The translations under genes and the position numbers were made by a program. Below the pieces are notes generated by a model. The model was not told where the DNA came from and did not search any database. It saw only the letters and a list, made by a program, of their open reading frames with translations. 64,000 bases of DNA, taken from contig UQDS01000007.1 in the NCBI GenBank assembly GCA_900539865.1, positions 22,092-86,091 on the forward strand. The letters are read 5' to 3'. Source of the DNA: an uncultured Mollicutes bacterium (GTDB taxonomy: Bacteria; Bacillota_I; Bacilli_A; RFN20; CAG-288). Position 1 is the first letter of the stretch. The number at the start of each line of letters is the position of its first letter. Of this stretch, positions 7,929 to 17,670 are shown piece after piece.

Positions 7929-10370
7929 TTAAATATCCTCCTTCTCTTTCGGTAATTTAGGAACACGTATTTTTGTGCAAAAACACTTGATTCCTTTGAA
8001 TAATTTTCCATTGGCAAGATGCATGAATCCATTTGCAAAGTTATAAGGCATGCTTTTGCCTGCGGACATGGACATAGAACGTAGTGAGTTACTTTCTAAT
8101 ATGCGTTTTAAGAACAAAGCACCTTTGATTTTATTTTCTTTCTCTACACCTTCGGGCATTTTCTTAGCTGCTTTCATATCCTTTTTGGCAACACTAAGTA
8201 CTGCGTTATATAAGATTTTGCCAAGGAAAGAAAGACGTAAATCAGTGAATCTGCTCTCTAAGGTGATCGGTTTAGAAGGAGGAAGAGAAGGGATGCAAAG
8301 CCCGCTCATCTTCTCAAATACCTGATTTGTAACTTGATCAAACAGCACCTTTTTATAGATTTCGTTGATGTCTTCTTCATAAGGAATGGAAATGTTCTCT
8401 CCATCAAGATGAATCTTATGTTCAAAAAGAACGGTGTTTGCATCGGAACAGATCTCTACAGCATATTCTCCTTTTTCCATCATCCAACGATTTTCTTTTT
8501 GATTCCAATAACGAAGATCTTCTTTGGCAATGCTCAGTGTAACTTTCTTGCTCTCACCTGTTTTTAAGTAAACTTTTTGAAAGGCACGAAGCTCTCGAAT
8601 CGGTTTAAACACGCCATCCTTTGGACCTTGTACGTATATTTGAACAACTTCAGCACCTTCGTATTTGCCGCAATTGTTGACTTCGCAAGAGACACGAATT
8701 TTATCTTTTTCCTCTACAACCTGTATGGCACGAATATGAAACGAAGTATAAGATAAACCATAACCAAACGGGTATTGTACCCCCTTTTTCGCTGTAGCAT
8801 AGTATCTGTAACCGACAAAGATGCTTTCTTTATAAATTTCGTTTATTGTAGATGAATACTCATTTGCAAACGGAACATCTTTGTAGGACTTCATCCATGT
8901 TTCCGCAAGTTTTCCACTCGGCGTTTTTTCTCCGAATAGTAAGTTTCGTGTTGCCGTTCCACCATTTTGTCCAGGAAGGTACATATTAAGAATTGCGGAA
9001 ACGTTATCTGCAAAGGGAAGTTCTATGGGGGAACCTCCATATAATATGACAACCACTTTTTTATTCGCTTTTATCAACGCATCGATCATGGCTAATTGGT
9101 TGAGAGGTAATTGCATATTCTCTCTATCACCACCTTCGCTCTCTACATAGTCGGTCAAGCCGGCAAAGAAAAGGACGAGTTTGTGATCTTTTGCTTTTTT
9201 GATTGCTTCTTCGATGAGATCTTCTTGCGGTGTCAGTTTATTTTCATCATATCCGCGTGCAAAATCATAGATGATCTTCTTTTGGTCAAAAGCGTTCTTT
9301 GGAGTGGTCAATCGTGTGGGATTGATCATCGAACTTCCTGCACCTTGATAGCGCATCTTTTCAAATAAATCACCTATGACACAATATTTTTTGTTTTTAT
9401 CAAGCGGTAATACGCCGTCGTTTTTTAAGAGCACGGCGCTGTCTTCTGCAATCTCTGATGCGAGTTTGTTATTTTCGTCCCAGTCGACAGTATCCGTTTT
9501 CTCTGTTTTCGTACAACGCTCGATGAGCTTTAGTATATTCGTCACTGCTTTGTCTAAATCTTCCATGGATAGTTCGCTGGAGGCAATTCCATCGATGATA
9601 CGCCTTCTGCAAATTGCAGTATCGCCAGGCATTTCTAAGTCCAAACCGGCTTTAAGACTCTTAACTCTTTCATGGACTGCACCCCAGTCAGTCATCACTG
9701 CACCGTCAAATCCCCATTCGGTGCGAAGGACTTCGTTTAAGAGCCATTTGTTTTCGGAACAGTAGGTCCCATTGATTTTGTTATAAGCGCACATCATTGT
9801 ATAGGGATGCGCTTGCTTAACAATGCGCTCATATACTTTCAGATAGATTTCACGTATGGCTCGCATATCTGCAAGACTGTCACCCATAAAGCGGAAATTC
9901 TCAGCGTTGTTTAAGGCAAAGTGTTTGACGGAGACGCCTACACCTTTCGATTGCACGCCTTTCACTTCTGCAGCAGCCATTTCTCCGGCGAGGAGAGGAT
10001 CTTCTGAAAAGTATTCAAAATTCCTACCACAAAGCGGATTACGTTTGATATTTGTCGCAGGACCAAGGAGGATATTTACGCCATAATGCAAACACTCTTT
10101 TGCAATTGCTTCCCCCATTCTTTTCGTATTATCTGGATTCCAACTGCTCGCTGTGGTAGCAGCGGTAGGAAATGATGTTGCAGGAGAACTTCCTGTAACG
10201 CCATTATCTCCTCCTTCTGATTGCACTCGTAAACCATGTGGACCATCTGACATTCTAAGAGAAGGAATCTTAAGTCTTGGAATGGAATTTGTGTACATAA
10301 AATCCGTGCCGGAGACTAAGGCGGCTTTTTCTTCGACGGTCAATTGGGATACAAATTTAAAAATATCCAT
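7929..10370 (-). CDS. GH3 beta-glycosidase
   Basis: About 813 residues. The start at 10,370 is preferred because AAAGGA lies ten bases upstream; an ATG at 10,391 is the alternative and lacks a clear RBS. The N-terminal TIM-barrel domain has SDGPHG near residue 40 and KHFALNN near 150. The nucleophile Asp is in VMTDWGAVHE near 227. An alpha/beta sandwich and a fibronectin-III-like domain follow, then about 130 extra residues of unclear fold. GH3 enzymes remove non-reducing beta-linked glucose or xylose by retention. No signal peptide. First gene of the operon and divergent from the AraC gene at 10,482. Confidence 0.95.
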   Translation of the reverse strand: MDIFKFVSQLTVEEKAALVSGTDFMYTNSIPRLKIPSLRMSDGPHGLRVQSEGGDNGVTGSSPATSFPTAATTASSWNPDNTKRMGEAIAKECLHYGVNILLGPATNIKRNPLCGRNFEYFSEDPLLAGEMAAAEVKGVQSKGVGVSVKHFALNNAENFRFMGDSLADMRAIREIYLKVYERIVKQAHPYTMMCAYNKINGTYCSENKWLLNEVLRTEWGFDGAVMTDWGAVHERVKSLKAGLDLEMPGDTAICRRRIIDGIASSELSMEDLDKAVTNILKLIERCTKTEKTDTVDWDENNKLASEIAEDSAVLLKNDGVLPLDKNKKYCVIGDLFEKMRYQGAGSSMINPTRLTTPKNAFDQKKIIYDFARGYDENKLTPQEDLIEEAIKKAKDHKLVLFFAGLTDYVESEGGDRENMQLPLNQLAMIDALIKANKKVVVILYGGSPIELPFADNVSAILNMYLPGQNGGTATRNLLFGEKTPSGKLAETWMKSYKDVPFANEYSSTINEIYKESIFVGYRYYATAKKGVQYPFGYGLSYTSFHIRAIQVVEEKDKIRVSCEVNNCGKYEGAEVVQIYVQGPKDGVFKPIRELRAFQKVYLKTGESKKVTLSIAKEDLRYWNQKENRWMMEKGEYAVEICSDANTVLFEHKIHLDGENISIPYEEDINEIYKKVLFDQVTNQVFEKMSGLCIPSLPPSKPITLESRFTDLRLSFLGKILYNAVLSVAKKDMKAAKKMPEGVEKENKIKGALFLKRILESNSLRSMSMSAGKSMPYNFANGFMHLANGKLFKGIKCFCTKIRVPKLPKEKEDI

Positions 10371-10429
10371 AAAAGCATATTCCTTTGCCATTTTATGACT
10401 CTATTGTAATTTTTTTAGATTTTGTTTTC

Positions 10430-10458
10430 TTGCATATTTGTGCTTTTTAGTGCATAAT
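10430..10458 (+). promoter_or_regulatory. Promoter of AraC gene and candidate AraC direct repeats
   Basis: TTGCAT (10430-10435), a 17-base spacer and CATAAT (10453-10458) form a sigma-A-type promoter that gives a leader of roughly 17 bases. TGCATA occurs at 10431-10436 and again at 10451-10456, a 20-bp period. Direct repeats about two helical turns apart are typical AraC-family targets, so autoregulation together with control of the divergent GH3 operon is possible. Confidence 0.45.
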
Positions 10459-10481
10459 TGTTCCAAAATAGGAGAGATGCC

Positions 10482-11693
10482 ATGAAAAATATTGATTACA
10501 AATACCTGTGCACTGTCATCGGTAATCTTTCTGGGATTCCGCTTCGCCTATATGAAAATGATAATCTGATATTTTATAATTCGCTGATTTACTTGCCCAA
10601 AGATCCTCTTGTGATATGTCGGGATGAGGTTTTTGCAATTTGGGATAATGTAGGTTATTACATCACCCCTTATTTCAATTATTATGGTGTTGTAAACTCT
10701 GCCCCCTATAAAATAGTGATTGGTCCGACTCGTCAAGTGCCGATCAGCGAAAAGGATGTTCGAGAGATCGCGTTTAAATGTGATGTCCCTGTAGATGAAG
10801 TCAATGAATTCATCACAGGAATGAATAGTATTGTAAGAATGCCGCTGGAAAGTGTGATGCAAATTATGTGTACTATGAATTATGTTATGAATGATGAAAA
10901 GCTCAGTCTTGGAGATATACGTATCTATGAGGCAAAACAACAAAATTTGATTTCACTGATGGAAAATGAACGAGCCGAAAATATATTTGATTTAGAGAAG
11001 AATACTATTCCAGATCAACAGCTTGCTGTACATAACACTCTTGCGCTGGAACAAAGAATTATGAATATTGTCCGGAGAGGCGATGTTGCTGCACTTAAAA
11101 AATGCTTTCGTTCAGCTCCGGCTGTTCGTGGAGGAACTCTTGCTCAAGAACAAATCAGGCAACAAAAAAACACCTTTATTGTAACAGCCACTCTTGTTGC
11201 AAGGGCTGCAATCCGAGGGGGCATGAGTGTAGAAGATTCGCTCTCGCTAAGTGATGCTTATATCCAAAAATGTGAGTTGTTTACCAATGTTGACGATATA
11301 TACAATCTTCAGTATAGGATGGTTTTAGACTATACGGAACGCGTAGATAAATTGCGGGCAGGCAAGTCAAAATCAAAACTGGTAATTGATGTCGCCAATT
11401 ATGTTCAACACCATTTATCGGAGGCGATCAATACCGAGGATATAGCAAAAGCCCTCTTTATGAGTCGCTCTAGGCTCTCTTCGAATTTTAAAGCAGAAAC
11501 AGGGGAAAACCTTGTGGATTTTATCCTGAGAGAAAAGACGGAAGAAGCAAAACGATTCCTTCGGTATACTGATAAAACAGCTGCTGCAATCAGCGCATAT
11601 TTAGGATTTTCTTCACAAAGCCATTTTTCTCGTGTGTTTAAAAAGTATACGGGAAAAACACCGAATGAATATCGGGAAATCCACAATCGATAA
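10482..11693 (+). CDS. AraC-family transcriptional regulator of the GH78/GH3 operon
   Basis: About 403 residues. The ATG at 10,482 follows AGGAGAG. The C-terminal hundred residues are an AraC double HTH, with SRSRLSSNFKAETG in the first and FSSQSHFSRVFKKYTG in the second. The N-terminal 280 residues are a sensor region without a recognisable cupin pattern. Divergent orientation from the GH3 operon and shared upstream DNA make it the likely inducer-responsive activator. It is a paralogue of the regulator at 43,669: both have the same length, helix order and a conserved NLQY segment before the HTH, and both sit divergent to a GPH-transporter operon. Confidence 0.92.
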   Translation: MKNIDYKYLCTVIGNLSGIPLRLYENDNLIFYNSLIYLPKDPLVICRDEVFAIWDNVGYYITPYFNYYGVVNSAPYKIVIGPTRQVPISEKDVREIAFKCDVPVDEVNEFITGMNSIVRMPLESVMQIMCTMNYVMNDEKLSLGDIRIYEAKQQNLISLMENERAENIFDLEKNTIPDQQLAVHNTLALEQRIMNIVRRGDVAALKKCFRSAPAVRGGTLAQEQIRQQKNTFIVTATLVARAAIRGGMSVEDSLSLSDAYIQKCELFTNVDDIYNLQYRMVLDYTERVDKLRAGKSKSKLVIDVANYVQHHLSEAINTEDIAKALFMSRSRLSSNFKAETGENLVDFILREKTEEAKRFLRYTDKTAAAISAYLGFSSQSHFSRVFKKYTGKTPNEYREIHNR

Positions 11694-11877
11694 CTATTAC
11701 ATTTAAAACATAAAATTTTCAATTGTTAATGGTGTTTTATTGCTGTAATTGCGCGTGCTTAATTCAGCGCATGTTTCATTTTAATGATTTATCAATCACA
11801 TGAGACAAACTTAATTTTATCGCAAACAAACTAAGATAAATTTAGTATTTCTTCCGTTAATTTCTGAAAATATTTGT

Positions 11878-11935
11878 AGAAAAAAAGGTTTGAACAGCCA
11901 TTTTTACTGTATCAAACCTATGTTTCTAATTTGCC
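11878..11935 (-). terminator. Terminator of R-M operon; copy 1 of a tRNA-flanking repeat
   Basis: AGGTTTGA (11886-11893) pairs with TCAAACCT (11912-11919), and the minus strand then runs into a T tract. The whole ~55-bp block is nearly identical, in reverse complement, to 34,297-34,350, which directly follows tRNA-Leu(CAG). It begins right at the stop codon of the 11,936 gene. Confidence 0.85.
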
Positions 11936-12535
11936 TTAGAACCCTTCACTAACTACAATTACACCACTATTTTTAAACAATTTTTTTAAAAGTCTAATGT
12001 CTATTGGAATAAATGATGAAGATCTATCACGATTATAATTTACTGGCACATAAATTTTGTTGTTCTTTTCTACGCAAAAAAGACCTTTTATTGACTCATC
12101 AATAATTATTTGATTATTTTCGAAAAGAGACTTAAGTATTTTAATATCTATAACCGCATACTTTAAAAATTTAGTAGCTCTTTCTTTATTATATTTATAA
12201 GCATTAATGATTCCATAAACAAAATAATCTGCTTCTAATTTAAAAAACTCAGATAATTTTCTTTCATCGAGGCTATTAAAATCACGTTTATATCGAATTG
12301 TAAAATCATTATAATTAACATATTTACATTCACGAAAACGCTCTTGAACTGTTATAATCCTTTCTTTAGTTATATTAATTAAAAAAGCATCAATAGCTGC
12401 AAATATATCAGCATTTTCCGCTAAACGTTTTGAGTTCATTTTCTGAACTTTCCAATTCAAAGGATTATATATTAGTGGAATAGCTAAATTATCATGAATA
12501 TAATTTGTAAATTCTCTATCTTCTTTGTATCCCAT
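11936..12535 (-). CDS. Uncharacterised R-M-associated protein, possible PD-(D/E)XK-type nuclease
   Basis: A 199-residue soluble protein not assigned to a named family with certainty. An AIDAF segment near residue 47 followed by TVQERFRE about 15 residues later looks like the D...(Q/E)-x-(K/R) arrangement of a PD-(D/E)XK active site. This is a pattern-based guess. The gene starts three bases after the methylase stop and closes the operon, so it probably works with the helicase-methylase, as a nuclease or as a specificity or regulatory subunit. A terminator follows its stop codon immediately. Confidence 0.6.
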   Translation of the reverse strand: MGYKEDREFTNYIHDNLAIPLIYNPLNWKVQKMNSKRLAENADIFAAIDAFLINITKERIITVQERFRECKYVNYNDFTIRYKRDFNSLDERKLSEFFKLEADYFVYGIINAYKYNKERATKFLKYAVIDIKILKSLFENNQIIIDESIKGLFCVEKNNKIYVPVNYNRDRSSSFIPIDIRLLKKLFKNSGVIVVSEGF

Positions 12536-12538
12536 AAT

Positions 12539-14185
12539 TCAATTAATTAACTCATTAATAAAATCTATTTCTAGCTGATTTAGATTAAAATATTTATATA
12601 GAGAATCATCATTCCAAGAAATATTAAAATCGAGTATTGGCACTAATCTATAAACTTTTTGAGTTCCGTGCTGAGTATTTTTTATAATGCCAACTAATAA
12701 TCTAAAAATTTTTGTTTTCATATAATGAATTATATTTTTTGCTTCTAAATATGATTTTACAGGTCTTATTTGTAAAAAAGTTTCAAGGCAAAGGTCACCT
12801 AAATCGCCAATAACAGGGTTAGAAGGACCATCACCCATCGAGCCATTACCATAACTTTCTGGTATAAAAATTTTTAATTCTTGTAATCCATCCTTTTTAG
12901 GCAATGGATAATTAGAACTAATATATTTATATTCTCTTTTTTGCTTTTCACCCAATCCAAGTATTCTATAGCCATCTTGAATTGGCGAATTGCTTACAGG
13001 TGGAAGATTATATTTAGCTGGATCTTTAAAAAAGGCGCCTGTTAAACCATATGGTTTACGAGAGGAAACTAAAGTATCAAATGTTGTGATAGTTTTTTCT
13101 TTTACTTTATTTAAAATTGAGACCAATCTTTCATCTCTAACATAGAAATCACTTTCATCATCAACAGCTAAAAATCTTTCAGAAAAGACAATTTTTTGCT
13201 TGTCATAATGAGTGTATATCAAACATTTATTATCGTGTTGATTATTCCATAAGAAATAACAAATACCGCCTTTTATTTCTACATTGCTAAAACATTCTTT
13301 AGCATTAATATAATCATGTAAAATTTCGATTTTTTTATCATGAATCATTTCAAATCGAAAATCATCTAATCCCTTTCCTGAAGTCATCCATCGAGAAGGC
13401 ATAATTAAGGAAATATAATTAGGTTTAAGTTTTTTAGATGCGTTTACAAACTCATTATAAATCGGTATTGAGCTTGACTGAGCACCACCATCCATTATTT
13501 GATAGGGTGGATTACCTACGACGACTGAAAATACCATTTTATCTCCCTCCTTTCCCCAAAATTGAGATCTAGTCAATTGTTTTACTATTTGATCTTGTTT
13601 AGATTTCATTTGATTGATGAGATCATCAAAGGCATGAGCATTCATCTTTCCTTCTCTATAGCCTAGTAGTGTACGTTTAGTTATCTGTTTTGCCATAGGA
13701 GTTTTACATACGACAAAAAGATTGTCTCTTACTACTTCATCCCATATTTCTTGTTTCTTTTCAAAAGTCAATTCATCTTCATTATATTTTGTAGCCTTGA
13801 CCCTATAGTATGTATATGCAATATATAAAGGATAAAGTCCAGTTTTAGAATTGATTTCTAGCACCTTGCCATTCGGATCTTCAAAGATATTTTTAGTAAC
13901 GTCACCTCTATCAACAAATCGAGGATTTTCTATTTCAACGCTATGATCTTCATTCCAAAAATCGTATCCACCAATGGTATCTGACATATGCATATTAACA
14001 ACACGCCATGGAGTTAATACTGTTTCCTTGTCTGGATTTTTGAAAGTGGAGAACAATTGAGCTATCTTCTTTACTCTTTCGGTTGGTTCAAGTTCATCTG
14101 CTGACTTTGCAATATATCTGATTCTGAAAGTAGATGCTACGAAGGATATCCTTATCATAGTATTTTGAAAACTTCTTAAAATCAT
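12539..14185 (-). CDS. Eco57I-type N6-adenine methylase part of a frameshifted R-M enzyme
   Basis: 548 codons. NPPYQ near residue 225 is motif IV of gamma-type N6-adenine methyltransferases. KVLEINSKTG near 130 fits the motif I (SAM-binding) position, preceded by LTPWRVVNMHMSD. The C-terminal half is a probable target-recognition domain. The first ~20 residues look non-native: homologous sense resumes at FVASTFRIRYIAKSADELEP, which continues the KYYDKD of the overlapping upstream helicase frame. Removing one base at about 14,144 fuses both into a protein of about 1,350 residues, as in single-chain helicase-methylase restriction enzymes. Whether this piece is translated separately is unknown; no good RBS precedes its ATG. 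Confidence 0.85.
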   Translation of the reverse strand: MILRSFQNTMIRISFVASTFRIRYIAKSADELEPTERVKKIAQLFSTFKNPDKETVLTPWRVVNMHMSDTIGGYDFWNEDHSVEIENPRFVDRGDVTKNIFEDPNGKVLEINSKTGLYPLYIAYTYYRVKATKYNEDELTFEKKQEIWDEVVRDNLFVVCKTPMAKQITKRTLLGYREGKMNAHAFDDLINQMKSKQDQIVKQLTRSQFWGKEGDKMVFSVVVGNPPYQIMDGGAQSSSIPIYNEFVNASKKLKPNYISLIMPSRWMTSGKGLDDFRFEMIHDKKIEILHDYINAKECFSNVEIKGGICYFLWNNQHDNKCLIYTHYDKQKIVFSERFLAVDDESDFYVRDERLVSILNKVKEKTITTFDTLVSSRKPYGLTGAFFKDPAKYNLPPVSNSPIQDGYRILGLGEKQKREYKYISSNYPLPKKDGLQELKIFIPESYGNGSMGDGPSNPVIGDLGDLCLETFLQIRPVKSYLEAKNIIHYMKTKIFRLLVGIIKNTQHGTQKVYRLVPILDFNISWNDDSLYKYFNLNQLEIDFINELIN

Positions 14186-16553
14186 CTTTAGTTACACCTT
14201 TTGGCATAAACTCTTCCCAAGATAAGTCATCAACTAAATTAGGAAATTCATCGATAGTGATATCTTTCGTAATAGGAACATCAGCACCATAAACTAATAA
14301 AGGAATTCTTATTGAAATACCTCTAAGAATTGAAATGGCGTTACTTCTATCTTTTCTTTTTTTCTTTAATTCTTCCAGAGCTTTTTTCTCTTCTTCAGTT
14401 AGTTCTTTTTTTGGCTTTTTCTCTAATTTTGTAACTTTTTCATATTCTTCTTCAGTGAAGCCCTCATCATTTATATCGATGTCTTTAGTTTTTTCTTGAG
14501 CTTTGGAAGCACCAATGATTCCTTTTAATCGTTCAAATTCTTCTATATCAACATCTGTTAATTTTAATAATTCATCATTATATAGTTTAGTATCATCAAA
14601 GCCGTTTCTAACGACTCTTTCAGCATAAGCTTTCTTTAATTCCTGAAGTAAATAAGATACTTTGAATTCCTTCATTCCAGTATGATCAATACCAATTACT
14701 GGGCAGAAGTTTAAGAACTTTTGAAGCCTTAATTCAGCACTTTGACTTCCCATACCTCTTTGAGAAAGTTGTACTGATTCAGCAACCATTTTAAGTGTTC
14801 TATCAGGTGCAAAGTCAAAGACATAACAATTTTCTTTTATTTTTCCGTTGATATTAGCAGGTGTTTGAACTCTAAAGATAGTTTGTAGATACTGACTAGC
14901 TTGTGTTGAATAAGAACCTGCGAGCATTAAAACAGCAGTCCACTCAGGAACAGAAACACCAGTTGTTAGTCGCCCACATGATAAAGTAATGGTTCTTGTT
15001 TCATCAGGATTATTGCCGATTGCCTTTTTAACGGCATCAAGAGCATTTTTACTATCAATTTCCTCATCACCATCACCAGCCACATTTACTATTTCAAATT
15101 GAGAGAAAATAGAATGTGCTCTTAATAATTTGGCTAAAGCTTTGGCTTCCTTAACTCCTGGTAGTACCCAAAGTGTGTGTTTAAAAAAGTTACGATATTC
15201 TTCAGTTGAGAATGGGTAATTGGTTTCATCACTGGCTTTAGAAATTAAAGATAAGAAACTTTTAATATCATCTTCATGGACGAATTCACCTATATGTTTA
15301 CCTTCTGGTATTCTCTCATAGTCTTTATTGATATCGCCTGTCCAAACTCTGAAAAACTCACTAAATTTAAAGGCTTTATCTTCTAAATCCATGAATTTTT
15401 TAAAGTTTTCTTCTAGATGATATGTAAAGATATTGAGCTTAGGTAACTCTTCATAAGGATTAGAATCACCATAATGATTAAGAGCCCAGTCTTGCTTAGC
15501 TTCTTGTTCCATGATGTAATCCCAGGTATAAATCTCATTATCTTCGTAATCAACGAGCAAATTAAATGGGGTGCCAGATAGTTCAAGAGTTTTAGTTACA
15601 TGATCCTTAGTCTCAGGTTTAATGACTGCTTGTAAAACAGCCTGTCCTAATTTTGTTTGAGTTCCTTCATGTGCTTCGTCTACCACAACAAAATCCCAGT
15701 TAATCTTAAAGATTATGTTATTTTTATCAAAGTTGCCACCGACTTGTTCAGAGCCTCTAAGATCTTGCATTGAAGCAAAATAAACGTAGCTTTTACAACT
15801 CTTTTCTAATTCTTCAATGGTTTTGCCATGCGTCTTTGATCCAAATTCATAGCTTGAGTCATCATAAAAAATTTTGCTGAAGTCCTCATACCAGCCATCA
15901 CTTACTACTGGTCTATGTGTAATAATGATTGTTTTTCTGAACTTACTTTCTTTAGCAACTTGTAGAGCAGTTAAAGTTTTACCAAAACGCATCTTAGCAT
16001 TCCAAAGCATCCTATCACTCTTTTTGAATTGCTTTAATGTTTTATCTATGGCTAATTGTTGTTCGGGTCTAAAAACGATAGGATTCTGACCTTGTGAAAC
16101 ATCTTTATTATCTAAAGCAGATTTATTTTCTTTAACCGCCTTTATAGCCTTTTTCGCTGTTTCTAAATCGCATTTAAACCACTCATTTTGTTTCTTATGA
16201 GTATCGAATTGCTTATTTTGAATTCCACTTCTTTTAAGTACGGCATGAACATCATGGTCTCTAAAGGCTAATACCTTACCATATTTACTGCTTTTTCTAT
16301 TTTCATTTTTATAGACAGCAATTTCCGTATATAAGAGGTCATAAGGAATACCTGCTGTTGATGTGTATTCATCAATTCTTTTTCTTGCAGCATAATTTAA
16401 ATCATGGCAAGAAGGAGGAAAGGCATCATATGGCTTATTAGTATGAATTGTTGCATCACCAATTTTTAAATAGCCTTTATGTGTCTCATCGTTGATGCGG
16501 AATATATAAATTAATTTGTACTCAAAAGTGTTCTCAAAATTAATCTTTTCCAT
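14094..16553 (-). CDS. GIY-YIG nuclease / SF2 helicase part of a frameshifted R-M enzyme
   Basis: About 819 residues; the start at 16,553 (ATG) is six bases inside a GTG alternative that overlaps the upstream stop. The N-terminus (YIFRI ... GYLKIG, residues about 10-30) resembles a T5orf172-type GIY-YIG nuclease. The superfamily 2 helicase motifs are MRFGKT near 189 (Walker A), VVVDEAHEG near 291, ELSGTPFN (motif III) and QTIFRVQTP (motif VI). A charged coiled-coil linker lies around residues 680-735. The frame ends with some 12 missense-looking residues after KYYDKDI; the true continuation is in the methylase frame. In ATP-dependent R-M enzymes the helicase translocates DNA to trigger cleavage. 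Confidence 0.9.
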   Translation of the reverse strand: MEKINFENTFEYKLIYIFRINDETHKGYLKIGDATIHTNKPYDAFPPSCHDLNYAARKRIDEYTSTAGIPYDLLYTEIAVYKNENRKSSKYGKVLAFRDHDVHAVLKRSGIQNKQFDTHKKQNEWFKCDLETAKKAIKAVKENKSALDNKDVSQGQNPIVFRPEQQLAIDKTLKQFKKSDRMLWNAKMRFGKTLTALQVAKESKFRKTIIITHRPVVSDGWYEDFSKIFYDDSSYEFGSKTHGKTIEELEKSCKSYVYFASMQDLRGSEQVGGNFDKNNIIFKINWDFVVVDEAHEGTQTKLGQAVLQAVIKPETKDHVTKTLELSGTPFNLLVDYEDNEIYTWDYIMEQEAKQDWALNHYGDSNPYEELPKLNIFTYHLEENFKKFMDLEDKAFKFSEFFRVWTGDINKDYERIPEGKHIGEFVHEDDIKSFLSLISKASDETNYPFSTEEYRNFFKHTLWVLPGVKEAKALAKLLRAHSIFSQFEIVNVAGDGDEEIDSKNALDAVKKAIGNNPDETRTITLSCGRLTTGVSVPEWTAVLMLAGSYSTQASQYLQTIFRVQTPANINGKIKENCYVFDFAPDRTLKMVAESVQLSQRGMGSQSAELRLQKFLNFCPVIGIDHTGMKEFKVSYLLQELKKAYAERVVRNGFDDTKLYNDELLKLTDVDIEEFERLKGIIGASKAQEKTKDIDINDEGFTEEEYEKVTKLEKKPKKELTEEEKKALEELKKKRKDRSNAISILRGISIRIPLLVYGADVPITKDITIDEFPNLVDDLSWEEFMPKGVTKDDFKKFSKYYDKDILRSIYFQNQIYCKVSR

Positions 16554-16558
16554 AATCA

Positions 16559-17536
16559 CTATACACCTTTAAGTAAACTTAAAAACTTCACTTTTTTATT
16601 CTTAGTCCAATCCATGATGTAACAATACTTACCATTATGTTCATAGGGATTATTTTTAACACATCCTGTGCATCTCTTCTCAGGTTCGCCAAATATCTTT
16701 TCTTCGCCAAAAAGATTAGTCATTGTGTATTGGTTTCCTTTGACATTTTTGCAGCTTTCAGGAACAACATATTTAAGACCATCCATTTGAAAGATGTTCC
16801 AAGTAATGATGTTAATTATATCTTTTAAAGTTTCTTCATCGGGTAATTCGTTAAATCTTAATCTATAATTATCAATGAATGTAAATAATAAATTTTCTCT
16901 TGCTATTACAAGATTATCGCCTTGATATTCATATCCATAGACTGATTGATAGGCTTTTTTAGTCCATTCAAGCCAATCTTCTTTTGCCTCTGTATTCTCG
17001 TTTACAACCCTAAGTTTTCTATCGAGTAAGCCAATTCTATTTTCAGCAGGAATGAACTTACCACTAACAGTATCGTATCTACTAACTAAATAAGGAGCTT
17101 CACCACAAGTTATTTCAAGCCTTAAATCTAGTACATAATCTTGCCAAGTCTTACTGCTTTTAGAGAAATCAATCTTATCGGTTTTAGTAGTCCATGAATT
17201 ATCTTTTTCTTCATTAAAAGGGTTATAACCACCAAGCCATGCAATATCTACAAGATTATTTTGCTTATTACATACCCATGATGGTGTAAATACTTCAGCT
17301 TTATCTTTAGATCTTTTTTGCTGTTCAGTTTTGCTCTTTTCAATTCTAGGTTTTATTACTTTTCTCTTTCTAAGCAGTATATCGACTGGTATTTGGTCGG
17401 TTGATTTGTATCCACGAGAAGAATAATTATTAGTTCCCCAGATAATATTTTTATTAGTAGTTCTATCCTTTAACAATTCGGCGATAAGGTTAGAATCTAT
17501 TGTATATGAATTATTATCGTGATTAGCTGTCAACAT
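16559..17536 (-). CDS. R-M 'subunit M'-like protein with partial methylase motifs
   Basis: 325 residues; the ATG at 17,536 follows GGGAGG. EVFTPSWVCNKQ near residue 83 matches the segment that precedes the SAM domain in N6-adenine methylases, and ITCGEAPYLVSRYD near 145 looks like a variant motif I. No NPPY/DPPY motif IV is present, so it is not a complete methylase by itself. A C-terminal CTGC plus other cysteines may bind metal. It opens the operon with the helicase-methylase gene. A regulatory or specificity subunit, or half of a divided methylase, are the options. Confidence 0.8.
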   Translation of the reverse strand: MLTANHDNNSYTIDSNLIAELLKDRTTNKNIIWGTNNYSSRGYKSTDQIPVDILLRKRKVIKPRIEKSKTEQQKRSKDKAEVFTPSWVCNKQNNLVDIAWLGGYNPFNEEKDNSWTTKTDKIDFSKSSKTWQDYVLDLRLEITCGEAPYLVSRYDTVSGKFIPAENRIGLLDRKLRVVNENTEAKEDWLEWTKKAYQSVYGYEYQGDNLVIARENLLFTFIDNYRLRFNELPDEETLKDIINIITWNIFQMDGLKYVVPESCKNVKGNQYTMTNLFGEEKIFGEPEKRCTGCVKNNPYEHNGKYCYIMDWTKNKKVKFLSLLKGV

Positions 17537-17670
17537 TGAGATCCTCCCGTCGACTTATTTTCTAATTAATTTTACCACAAATACTCTTAAAATCATTATT
17601 TCATGTCGTTTTCATGTCAATTGTAATTAATCTGCAATGTTCTATAAGGGTGTCTCACTAGCAATCGTTG

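Noticed and set aside
8050..10398. Plus-strand open frames of 76-129 codons inside the GH3 gene
   Set aside because: Shadows of the GH3 codons; no start signals and no protein-like composition.
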